Source of the DNA: PALSA-129 sp050014595
GTDB taxonomy: Bacteria; Acidobacteriota; Terriglobia; Bryobacterales; Bryobacteraceae
Direction: 5' to 3'
Length of the DNA: 64,000 bases
Assembly: GCA_050014595.1 (NCBI GenBank)
Contig: JBEKDA010000025.1
Coordinates: forward strand, 75,077-139,076
The translations under genes and the position numbers were made by a program. The stretch's first letter is position 1, and each line of letters starts with the position of its first letter. The notes under the pieces were generated by a model. It was not told the DNA's origin. It did not search any database and saw only the letters and a list, made by a program, of their open reading frames with translations. Shown in pieces: positions 54,449-62,136 of this stretch.

Positions 54449-56914
54449 CTATTTGACCGCAATCGTAACCGAGGGACTCTGTGCCGTCCCGATCACGAGG
54501 TTGATGGGTACCGCTCCGCCCGTTGCCGCAGCCTGCGGAATCGTCACATCGATCTGCATCAGGCCGACGAAGCCGGGGGCCGAAGCCGCGTAGAGCAGGT
54601 TTGCCGCCGCGCCGCCGATGGTCATGCTCACCGGCAGGATGGGAAGGTCGTATGCAGGGGCAGGCTGGCCCGTCACACCGGCGGGCCTTCGTTGACCTTC
54701 TCCGGTTGCGTAGAGGACGACGTAATCGCCGCGCGCCGCCGGGTTCGACGCCGAGTTCAGCGAGCCGTCCGAATTCACGGCAACGGCTTGTCCCGTCCCC
54801 TGCGAATTGACGGTAAGGAACCCGGGTACCGCCGGCAGCACGGGAACGGTCACCGCGACGGAGAGGACGCCGTTATATTCCACTTGTACCTGGGTTGCGG
54901 TCTCGCCCGCGACCTCATAAGGCACCACGCACGAGATCTGGTCATTGACCGCATAAATCATGGGGGCTGCGATCCCGTCGAACAACACACGCGTACCGCC
55001 GATCCGGGTCAGGACATTTCCGGAAGAGTCCAGGCCGAGGAGCGCGAGGGTGGCCGGTCCGGCATTGCCGGGAAAGAGGGTGACGATTTCCCCGGGAGCC
55101 ACGCCTTTGTCGGCATAACTGGCGCCGCTGGCAACTGCCGCGGCGGAGAGGCTCGGCGCGGTGGCGACGGCCAGCGCCGCCGTGCGCAGAGTGTTGATGA
55201 CGGCGGTGTAAGCCAGCTTGGGCTGGAAATTGCCATCGAACATGGTGGCGGCGCCATAGCCCGGAAAAGCCGAATCGATCCAGGATGTGGCATCGGTCGC
55301 GCCCCACACCGCGATCGAAACGCAGTTTGGACTGTCGAGGCATGCCTGCACGGTGGTGCTGAAAATCGTAGCTTGATTCGCCAAAGCGGCGGGGGAGGCC
55401 GGCAGCAGCAGCCGGGCGTCCAATTCCGAAATCCGCGCGCTCAGCCCCATCTTGGCCAACTGGGCCATGTTGGCGACCATGCTGTCGTGATTGGGTAGCC
55501 AGTTGGGATCGGAATTGCCGGGGATCCAGTGACACTGCAAACCCACTCCGTCAATAGGAGTGCCGCGCTGCTGCATGCCGCCAATCAGAGTGTAGAGACC
55601 AGCGGTCTTGGGCGTCTGGTCCTCAATGTAGTAATCGTTGTAGTAGAGCCTCGCGCCGGGATCGGTCTGGCGCGCGGTTTGAAATGCAATGTCGATGTAG
55701 CCGGGGCCGATGGTATGTGCCCAGACGTTGTCGCTGCCGGTGTCCAGGGTGCCGTCGGAATTCAGCGCCTCGTTCACCACGTCCCAGGACGCGCATTGGC
55801 CTTTGAAGTGGCCCATCACGGTCTGGATGTGAGTGGTCATGATCTGGGTGAGCTGCGCCGCCGAAAAGTTTCCGTTCACCACCCAACCGGGAAGGTAGAT
55901 ATTCGGGCCGATCAGATGATGGCAATGAAGGGGAAGCCCATTGGCTTTCGCGTCGGTCACGATCGCGTCGCCGTCGCCGAAGGTGAAATCGCCCGGGCCG
56001 GTCTCGGTCATGAAATAGTACATGGTTGCGCCGACCATCGAATTGAATTCCCCAACTATCTTGGCTGAGTACGTGGGATCGGGAGCGCCGCCGGTGTTGC
56101 CGGGAGTCGTCGTATTATTACGGCCGAGGGTGAACTGCTCGCCGTTGATGGCGTTGCCGAAGGTGCGGCCGGTTACCGCCGCCAGGGAGCCGACCGAGTC
56201 GCCTGGATGGACGTAGGAGATCTGACCCGAGGGCGTGATCACTTTCGCGGTGGTGTCGCTCGATGGGACTTCGAATGCCAATTGCGCGAGCTTCATTTGC
56301 TGGTTCGGAAATAGCTCGAAGCCGGGAATCATGTAACCGAGGGTGAACAGGCCCGGGTCGGCAATCGGGCCGTATTGGGCGCCGTTGAAATACAGGAAAA
56401 ACTGGCCCTGCTGGTGGAGCATTTCCATGGTGACCGTGCCGGTGGGAGGCGAGGCGAAGCTCTTGAGAGTCTGGTACAGCGTTGGACTGGACTGCGAGCC
56501 ATTCCAATAGGCGAAAACATAATTGCCGTTGTTGTCGACGCCAAACTCGATTTCCGTCAGTCCCTGCCAGTATTGAGTGCCGGTGTTCAGAGTGCCGGTG
56601 AGGGTAATCAGCCCATCCATTCCAGCCGCCGTCTGGACGGTGGCCACCACGCCAAAATCACCAGTAGTCTGGAGACGGGCGCACAGCACATTGGGAGTGC
56701 CGAGGTATGGGCTCTGGGTGCTGGCAGTGAGCACGCCGCCGCTCACCTGAATCATCACTGGCGCGGTTTCCTCTTCGACCGTATCCCAGTAGCCGTTCAC
56801 CAGCAGGTTCTCCCCACCCGTGGCCAGCTTCCAGCCGGAATGCGGCGCCGGCGAGGTCTGGGCGAAGAGTGGGGCCGTCAGCAAAGCCAGAAGAAAACAC
56901 CCCCGAAAACGCAT
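54449..56914 (-). CDS. GH10 endo-1,4-beta-xylanase with Solibacter-type C-terminal domain
   Basis: An 821-residue secreted xylanase. The signal peptide is MRFRGCFLLALLTAPLFAQ, and an N-terminal beta-sandwich of about 170 residues (about 30-205) is possibly carbohydrate-binding. The GH10 TIM barrel lies at about 230-545. The acid/base Glu is residue 382 in WDVVNEALN and the nucleophile is Glu 497 in RISELDARL. The barrel also has LPLHCHHLIGPNIYLPGWV (usual form HTLVWH...). The last 250 residues match the TIGR03437-type module (ASYADKGVAPGEIVTLFPGNAGP, VNDQISCVVPYEVAG, VVLYATGEGQ). The ATG at 56914 is preceded by AGAGG and by a hairpin at 56927-56951. The frame extends upstream only as shadow. 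Confidence 0.93.
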   Translation of the reverse strand: MRFRGCFLLALLTAPLFAQTSPAPHSGWKLATGGENLLVNGYWDTVEEETAPVMIQVSGGVLTASTQSPYLGTPNVLCARLQTTGDFGVVATVQTAAGMDGLITLTGTLNTGTQYWQGLTEIEFGVDNNGNYVFAYWNGSQSSPTLYQTLKSFASPPTGTVTMEMLHQQGQFFLYFNGAQYGPIADPGLFTLGYMIPGFELFPNQQMKLAQLAFEVPSSDTTAKVITPSGQISYVHPGDSVGSLAAVTGRTFGNAINGEQFTLGRNNTTTPGNTGGAPDPTYSAKIVGEFNSMVGATMYYFMTETGPGDFTFGDGDAIVTDAKANGLPLHCHHLIGPNIYLPGWVVNGNFSAAQLTQIMTTHIQTVMGHFKGQCASWDVVNEALNSDGTLDTGSDNVWAHTIGPGYIDIAFQTARQTDPGARLYYNDYYIEDQTPKTAGLYTLIGGMQQRGTPIDGVGLQCHWIPGNSDPNWLPNHDSMVANMAQLAKMGLSARISELDARLLLPASPAALANQATIFSTTVQACLDSPNCVSIAVWGATDATSWIDSAFPGYGAATMFDGNFQPKLAYTAVINTLRTAALAVATAPSLSAAAVASGASYADKGVAPGEIVTLFPGNAGPATLALLGLDSSGNVLTRIGGTRVLFDGIAAPMIYAVNDQISCVVPYEVAGETATQVQVEYNGVLSVAVTVPVLPAVPGFLTVNSQGTGQAVAVNSDGSLNSASNPAARGDYVVLYATGEGQRRPAGVTGQPAPAYDLPILPVSMTIGGAAANLLYAASAPGFVGLMQIDVTIPQAAATGGAVPINLVIGTAQSPSVTIAVK

Positions 56915-56951
56915 AGGGCCTCTGATCCGGGATTTCCGTTTTGGCTCCCGG
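56914..56951 (-). promoter_or_regulatory. Conserved hairpin in the xylanase leader
   Basis: On the minus strand CCGGGA (56946-56951) pairs with TCCCGG (56927-56932) around GCCAAAACGGAAA, directly followed by ATCAGAGG and the ATG. The same shape with compensatory changes precedes the secreted-protein gene at 63789. Confidence 0.6.
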
Positions 56952-56999
56952 TTTCCGGTTAGCATATCACAAGCCGCCAACTTTTGATCCTCCAAAATG

Positions 57000-57257
57000 C
57001 GGGGTGTCACGGCAATGTGAGAAGTTCCTATTTGGGCAAAGTAGAAAGTTCCTCTTGACAGCCGCAAGGCTGGAGGGATGGAACGAATCGCGATGAGCCA
57101 GGAGGAACGGGATTGGCTGGAGTGGCTGAAGAGAGCCCAGGATGGATTGATCACACAGCGGCGCTCTCATGCAACGCCTCAGCGCAGGCGCATTGTCCGC
57201 CGCAGCCTGAGACGCCAGGAATACGTCACCGTAATTCCGAATGGGAGTACTAAGTAA
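57000..57257 (+). pseudogene. IS relic: left end plus transposase N-terminus
   Basis: From ATG 57078 a 59-residue frame reads ERIAMSQEERDWLEWLKRAQDG followed by LITQRRSHATPQRRRIVRRSL, like the N-terminal HTH of ISNCY-type transposases (MSQxExxxLxxLxxxxxGxLTQRxA). The DDE part is missing. Upstream, GAAGTTCCT and GAAAGTTCCT in 57018-57056 look like the terminal repeats of such an element. It lies just outside the tRNA-derived repeat at 57267. Confidence 0.5.
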
Positions 57258-57266
57258 CTGTAATTA

Positions 57267-57330
57267 TTGATTTCGATGGTGGGCGCGACAGGACTCGAAC
57301 CTGGGACCTCCTGCGTGTGAAGCAGGCGCT
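57267..57330. repeat. Displaced attachment site: copy of tRNA-Val 3' end
   Basis: 64 bases identical to 59722-59785 except one position, covering the 3' half of tRNA-Val and the bases following it. The 5' half of the tRNA is absent, so it is a duplicate att site left by integration at the tRNA gene. Confidence 0.85.
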
Positions 57331-57564
57331 TCCCGCCTAACTCCATGATTACACAGCGAATATTTTGGTGTAAAATTTCAAATTAAGCACCAAAAATACT
57401 CCTGTGGGTGGGCAATCGGGTGGGCAGTTTCACCCGAGCCGGCCTTCTGCAAGGAAGGTCAATTCGGAGCGCGCGCCTAATGAGGTACTGGCGGGGGCAA
57501 TTGAACGGAGATGCACTTTCGACGCCGATGAGTTGCTCGCTCGAAAGGCATTTGTGTTCACGTA
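57331..57564. other. Leftover DNA at the island's left end
   Basis: No gene here. It contains the inverted pair TATTTTGGTG (57361-57370) and CACCAAAAATA (57388-57398), a CGGGTG/CACCCG hairpin at 57418-57437, and a GTGGGTGGG-type element at 57404-57424 mirrored near the other end of the island. Confidence 0.5.
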
Positions 57565-57592
57565 TTGACATTGTTCACGGAACGTGTACAAT
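57565..57592 (+). promoter_or_regulatory. Promoter with embedded palindromic operator of the AbiE-type pair
   Basis: TTGACA (57565-57570) and TACAAT (57587-57592) are spaced by 16 bases. TTGTTCACG-GAA-CGTGTACAA (57571-57591) is palindromic with one mismatch and fills the spacer, the natural place for autorepression. A second GTGTTCACG is at 57554-57562. The ATG at 57601 is only 8 bases after the -10 box, so the message is probably leaderless. Confidence 0.75.
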
Positions 57593-57600
57593 CAATATTA

Positions 57601-58635
57601 ATGAACGCGCGCCTCAGATCGAAGGAGATCCTCGACACAGCTTTGGCCGCCTTCAAGCGGATTACCGGCCTTCCAGTCCTCGTGATTGACGAGCCCCAAT
57701 CCGCTGTTGATCGGGGTGTTGATGCACTGATAAAGATCCAAACTGATAGGGGTGAGAGAAAGTTTGCAGTCGAAATCAAGGCGGTTGACCGGTTCCAGAC
57801 ACCCGCGCAAGTCAAAGCCCAACTAGGAAACCATCGCGAACTGCCCCTGCTGGTGGCTCCGTTCATCAGCCGGGAAACGGCTGGACACTGCCGCAACCTT
57901 CATCTGTCCTTTTTGGATACGGCCGGAAACGCCTACCTCGACGCTCCGGGGCTTTACGTCTACATCACAGGACAGCCACGTCCCAAGGATGCAAGAGAAT
58001 CCAATTTTCGCGCCGTAGGAGCCGCAGGTCTCCAGGTCACCTTCGCGCTGCTCTCTCGTCCCGAGCTGATCCGGGCACCTTATCGCGAGATCGCGCATGA
58101 TGCGGCGGCGGCATTAGGAACTATCACGCATGTGATGCGAGACCTCGAAGCCCGTGGGTTTCTGACCAGCGAGCAGCACCGCAGCATGTTCGACCCTCGT
58201 CGACTTCTTGAGGAATGGGTGACACATTACCCCATCGCGCTCCGTCCCAAGCTTCATCCCAGGCGATTTGAAGCTTCACGGGAACAACTGACTCAGGCCG
58301 ATCTCAGGTCCCTAGGAGCTTGCTGGGGTGGCGAACTTGCCGCGGAACGCTTCACGCAGTTTCTCAAGCCCGCCGATTTCACCATCTACACGCACAAGCC
58401 GGTTAACCGATTGGTCGCCGCACTCCGCCTCCGTGCGAACCCCACGGGCAATGTAGAGGTACTCGACGCTTTTTGGAACTTCGAACCCGATCCCAAGTAC
58501 CCCGACTTGGTCCCGCCGGTACTCGCATACGCCGATCTCTTGGCAACTCGCGATGGCCGCAACATCGAAGCTGCCAACTTGATCTATGAACAACACATCG
58601 AACCGGCCTTTCGGGCTCTCAAAACCGCCCACTGA
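57601..58635 (+). CDS. AbiEi-family type IV antitoxin / transcriptional regulator
   Basis: A 344-residue protein related to the AbiEi antitoxin group. The N-terminal part (residues 1 to about 125) looks like a restriction-endonuclease-like or DUF-type sandwich (VDRGVDALIKIQTDRGERKFAVEIKAV). A winged helix follows (PYREIAHDAAAALGTITHVMRDLEARGFLTSEQHR), then a C-terminal domain (LGACWGGELAAERFTQFLKPADFTIY) typical of these antitoxins. AbiEi binds operator DNA and blocks its cognate nucleotidyltransferase. The start is chosen from the promoter geometry and the conserved MNARLRSKEIL. It overlaps the toxin gene by 50 bases. Confidence 0.78.
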   Translation: MNARLRSKEILDTALAAFKRITGLPVLVIDEPQSAVDRGVDALIKIQTDRGERKFAVEIKAVDRFQTPAQVKAQLGNHRELPLLVAPFISRETAGHCRNLHLSFLDTAGNAYLDAPGLYVYITGQPRPKDARESNFRAVGAAGLQVTFALLSRPELIRAPYREIAHDAAAALGTITHVMRDLEARGFLTSEQHRSMFDPRRLLEEWVTHYPIALRPKLHPRRFEASREQLTQADLRSLGACWGGELAAERFTQFLKPADFTIYTHKPVNRLVAALRLRANPTGNVEVLDAFWNFEPDPKYPDLVPPVLAYADLLATRDGRNIEAANLIYEQHIEPAFRALKTAH

Positions 58636-59473
58636 AGACTTCATTCGGATCGTTCGCGAACTAGACGCGATCACAACCCGGTTAGCTATTCCCTTCCTCC
58701 TCGTTGGCGCTGCGGCAAGGGACATAGTGCTCGTAAACCTCTGGGGCCAACCGCCGGGGCGGGCGACGGCCGATATCGATTTTGCATTCGCAGTAAATGA
58801 TTGGGCCGAATTCGCACACCTTCGCGATGGACTGGTGGCTACGGGGCATTTTCAGCGAGTGCCCCACAAGGAACAGCGCTTGAAGTATACGGACCCGGAA
58901 CACGGATTTCAGCTTCCGGTGGACTTCATCCCCTTCCGTGGCGTCGCTTCGAAAACGCAGACAATCTCCTGGCCGCCGGAAGGTGACTTTGTCATGAACG
59001 TTGCCGGATTCGAAGAGACCCTCGCGGCCGCGCTTTGTATCGAGTTGGAACCCGGGCTGGTAATCTCCGTCGCATCGCTTCCCGGGCTGGCGATATTGAA
59101 AATGGTCGCATGGGCCGACCGCCGCCTAGAGAACAACAAGGACGCTGCGGACCTCTACAGAATTCTTAGCACCTTTGATAGCGCGGGGAATCAGGACCGC
59201 ATCTTCAATCAGGAACTCGAACTTCTGGAGAGTGTCGATTATGATCTGACGCTGGCCGGCGCTCGGCTCCTCGGTCGGGATGCCGCGCGAATAGCCGATT
59301 CCGCCGCAGCCAGCCAGATCGTGAATCTGTTTAACTCTGACACACAGGTCAATCTGCTCATCAGCCACATGATCACGACCGCGATCTACGAAGAAAATGC
59401 CGCCTCAGTTGCCAGGATTCTCGACTGCTTCCGGCGAGGTTACCTTGAGGCGATGCCAAAGTCACGATCGTGA
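58586..59473 (+). CDS. AbiEii-type nucleotidyltransferase toxin
   Basis: A 295-residue nucleotidyltransferase. The active site LLVGAAARDIVL has the Gly/Arg-Asp region (41-46), and ATADIDFAF carries the DxD at 63 and 65. Later blocks (LPGLAILKMVAWADRRLENNKDAADLYRIL) match AbiEii/DUF1814 proteins. Such toxins modify tRNA or other nucleotide targets and can cause abortive infection of phage. It overlaps the antitoxin gene by 50 bases. The first Gly-Gly/Ser of the usual G[GS] motif is G-A here. Confidence 0.8.
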   Translation: MNNTSNRPFGLSKPPTEDFIRIVRELDAITTRLAIPFLLVGAAARDIVLVNLWGQPPGRATADIDFAFAVNDWAEFAHLRDGLVATGHFQRVPHKEQRLKYTDPEHGFQLPVDFIPFRGVASKTQTISWPPEGDFVMNVAGFEETLAAALCIELEPGLVISVASLPGLAILKMVAWADRRLENNKDAADLYRILSTFDSAGNQDRIFNQELELLESVDYDLTLAGARLLGRDAARIADSAAASQIVNLFNSDTQVNLLISHMITTAIYEENAASVARILDCFRRGYLEAMPKSRS

Positions 59474-59721
59474 AAGGAAGTATCGAAACACCGTTCTACC
59501 GCTGACTGGACATTGTCGTAGCGCAGCAGATGAAGATAATGGCGGGGAGCCAATGATGCCAAGGAAAGTGGCCGGGCACCCATTTTTTCCGGTGTCCGGC
59601 CGAAGCGGGCAGAAAATAAATGATCGCCTGCGCGGTGAGCAGGAAATCAGCCCCACCCAACAACCCACCCACTTTCGTACTCTGGATACGCGGATTCCGC
59701 CAGCAGATCGCCGGCAAACTC
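59474..59721. other. Non-coding right end of the tRNA-Val island
   Basis: No gene. CCCACCCAACAACCCACCCAC (59652-59672) is the approximate inverse of 57404-57424. Open frames here end in a typical translated-tRNA peptide and are not genes. Confidence 0.5.
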
Positions 59722-59785
59722 TTGATTTCGATGGTGGGCGCGACAGGACTCGAACCTGTGACCTCCTGCGTGTGAAGCAGGCGCT
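59722..59785. repeat. Attachment site in the 3' half of tRNA-Val
   Basis: The intact partner of the 57267-57330 repeat; overlaps the tRNA gene. Confidence 0.85.
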
Positions 59786-59808
59786 CTAACCAACTGAGCT
59801 ACGCGCCC
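59732..59808 (-). tRNA. tRNA-Val (anticodon CAC)
   Basis: The minus strand folds as a cloverleaf: acceptor GGGCGCG/CGCGCCC, D arm GCTC...GAGC, anticodon stem CCTGC-TTCACAC-GCAGG with anticodon CAC, variable loop AGGTC, T arm ACAGG-TTCGAGT-CCTGT. The discriminator A and CCA are encoded. It is the integration target of the 57.3-59.7 kb island. Confidence 0.97.
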
Positions 59809-59919
59809 GAAAATGGCAGGCGAGCGACGGCGACGCCTCAAGATCGGACGCGCCAAATATCGAGTCTACCACGAAGGCCACGGGCCTCGCGGCCTTGGGG
59901 CACGCGGAACTTTAGTATC

Positions 59920-60912
59920 ATGAACGTAATGTCCCAGCGGGATTCTATCGTCGCACCGCCGGCTGGGGTCTCGCCGCAAATTCTGGCCAGGCTGGCGGAG
60001 TTGGAACTCTCGCTTGGCTCGGCCATCCGCGGCAAACCCGAAGTCGTACGGCTTTCCCTGGTGTGCCTGCTGGCACGCGGACATCTCCTCGTCGAGGACG
60101 TGCCGGGCGTCGGGAAAACCACCCTGGCGCAGGCGCTCGCGCGGTCGGTGGCGTGCCGCTTTAACCGGCTGCAATTCACCAGCGACATGCTGCCGAGCGA
60201 CGTTCTGGGCGTCACCATTTACAACTCCCACGCGGAAGCCTTCGAGTTTAAACCGGGCCCCATCTTCAGCAATTTTCTGCTGGCCGACGAAATCAACCGC
60301 ACCACACCCAAGACGCAATCGGCGCTGCTCGAAGCCATGAACGAAGGCCAGGTCACCATCGACGGGAAGCGCCATGAATTGCCGCGGCCGTTCATGGTGA
60401 TCGCGACGCAGAACCCGGTGGAGCACCACGGCACGTATCCGCTCCCCGAATCGCAGCTCGACCGCTTCCTGATGCGGCTGCGGGTGGGTTACCCGGACGC
60501 CGCCAGCGAACGCCAGATCCTGCGCAATTCGGATCGGGCACTGCCGCAAGGGACCCCCTCGGGGCTGGTGGCGTCCGACGTGCTGCACCTGCAGGATGCC
60601 GTGCACCGCGTCACCGTGGAAGAGGCCCTGGTGGATTACATACTGGCGATCGTGGAGAAGACCCGCAACCACGAATCGCTGGCGCTGGGTGTCAGCCCGC
60701 GCGGATCGCAGGCCCTGTATCGCGGGGTGCAGGCGCTGGCGCTGCTGGAAGGCCGCGATTACGCCATCCCCGACGACGTGAAGCGTCTGGCCACGCCGCT
60801 CTTCGCGCATCGCGTGGTGATCAATGCCCGCACCACGCTGGCGCCGCGCCGCGCCGACGCGGGCGAGCGCGTTATCGAAGAAATCCTGAGCCAGGTGGAA
60901 GTTCCCCTGTAA
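59920..60912 (+). CDS. MoxR-family AAA+ ATPase
   Basis: A 330-residue AAA+ chaperone-like ATPase of the MoxR group. Walker A is VEDVPGVGKTTLAQALA and Walker B is FLLADEINRTTPKTQSALLEAM. Sensor 1 is ATQNPVEHHGTYPLPESQLDRFLM, and the lid domain follows (SPRGSQALYRGVQALALLEGRDYAIPDDVKRLATPLFAHR). MoxR proteins mature partner complexes, usually with DUF58/VWA proteins encoded next door. Here the next gene is YchF-like, so the partners are elsewhere. Confidence 0.95.
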   Translation: MNVMSQRDSIVAPPAGVSPQILARLAELELSLGSAIRGKPEVVRLSLVCLLARGHLLVEDVPGVGKTTLAQALARSVACRFNRLQFTSDMLPSDVLGVTIYNSHAEAFEFKPGPIFSNFLLADEINRTTPKTQSALLEAMNEGQVTIDGKRHELPRPFMVIATQNPVEHHGTYPLPESQLDRFLMRLRVGYPDAASERQILRNSDRALPQGTPSGLVASDVLHLQDAVHRVTVEEALVDYILAIVEKTRNHESLALGVSPRGSQALYRGVQALALLEGRDYAIPDDVKRLATPLFAHRVVINARTTLAPRRADAGERVIEEILSQVEVPL

Positions 60913-60924
60913 ACATTCCCTCAT

Positions 60925-61998
60925 ATGAAGACAGCCATCATCGGTTTGCCCATGACGGGCAAGACCTCTTTGTTCACCATCCTCACCGGAGTCCAGCAGG
61001 AAACCCGCATCGGCTCGACGGCCGCGCGCACCGGCGTGGCGAAGGTGCCGGATGCCCGCCTGGAAGAACTGGGCCGCCTTTTCGAGCCGCCCAAAGTCAC
61101 GCACGCCACGGTGGAATACGTGGATATGCCGTCGATCTCGAAGGAATGCCTGCGCGACCCCAGTTACCTGGCCAGCCTGCGCGTGGTGGACGCCTTCGCG
61201 CACGTGCTGCGGCTGTTCGAAGACGATACCGTGCCGCACGAAAAGGGGTCGGTGGACCCGCTGCGCGACCTCGAGGATGTCGAGACCGAGCTGGCGCTGA
61301 GCGACTTAGTGGTGGTGGAGAAGCGGCTCGAGCGGTTGGATAAGGACCGCAAGAAAATCAAGAATCCGGAGCTGGACCGCGAGTTCGAGTTGCTAGAGAA
61401 GTGCAAGGCGGCGCTTGAGGAAAACAAGCCGCTGCGCCAACTGGAGCTCGACGCGGACGACGAGAAGCGCCTGCGCGGTTTCCAATTCCTTTCGCAGAAG
61501 CCGATTCTGTACGTTCTCAACCTGGGCGAGACCGACGCCGCCAAACTGCACGGCCGCGAGCGCGAGTATCGCGAAGGGCCGCTGGCCGCGCGCCGGCACA
61601 CGTCGGCGGCGGCGGTGTGCGGCAAGATCGAAGCCGAGCTGGCGGAACTTCCGCGGGCGGAGCAGGCCGATTACCTGGCCAGCTACGGCCTGCAGGAGTC
61701 GGGCCTCGAGCGGCTCATCACCGCTACCTACGCGCTGCTCGGGCTGATGAGTTTCCTAACCGCCGGCGAGGATGAATGCCGCGCGTGGACCATCCCGATG
61801 CATACGCCCGCGGTGAAGGCGGCCGGCGCCATCCACTCCGATTTCGAAAAGAAGTTCATCCGCGCCGAGGTGGTGAACTGGAAGTCGCTGGTGGATCACG
61901 GCGGCTATGCCGGCGTGCGCGAGAAAGGGCTCCTGCGGCTGGAGGGCAAGGAATACATCGTTAAGGATGGCGACGTGCTGGTGATAAGGCACGGGTAG
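60925..61998 (+). CDS. ychF: YchF/OLA1-family P-loop NTPase
   Basis: A 357-residue translation-associated P-loop NTPase. The G1 loop is IIGLPMTGKTSLFTILTG with Thr where most have NVGKST. G3 is YVDMPSIS (usually DIAGL). YLASLRVVDAFAHVLRLFEDD follows, then a coiled-coil (LVVVEKRLERLDKDRKKIKNPELDREFELLEK). A C-terminal TGS domain (AGAIHSDFEKKFIRAEVVNWKSLVDHGGYAGVREKGLLRLEGKEYIVKDGDVLVIRHG) ends it. The altered G1 and G3 motifs may change nucleotide preference. It starts 12 bases after moxR. Confidence 0.9.
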   Translation: MKTAIIGLPMTGKTSLFTILTGVQQETRIGSTAARTGVAKVPDARLEELGRLFEPPKVTHATVEYVDMPSISKECLRDPSYLASLRVVDAFAHVLRLFEDDTVPHEKGSVDPLRDLEDVETELALSDLVVVEKRLERLDKDRKKIKNPELDREFELLEKCKAALEENKPLRQLELDADDEKRLRGFQFLSQKPILYVLNLGETDAAKLHGREREYREGPLAARRHTSAAAVCGKIEAELAELPRAEQADYLASYGLQESGLERLITATYALLGLMSFLTAGEDECRAWTIPMHTPAVKAAGAIHSDFEKKFIRAEVVNWKSLVDHGGYAGVREKGLLRLEGKEYIVKDGDVLVIRHG

Positions 61999-62136
61999 TT
62001 AGCTGGCGGGAGTCTCCGGGTTCCACGCGGCTCCATAAGCTTCAGGAGGCTTGCCGCATCGGTTGGAAACAGAGGCACTTGAAAACAGACCACCCTTTGG
62101 CGGATACGGGTCGCCGCTCCACGAATGCGTCGCGCT

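Noticed and set aside
59397..59789. 130-residue frame ending DRTRTCDLLRVKQAL
   Set aside because: This peptide is the familiar translation of a tRNA gene, not a protein.
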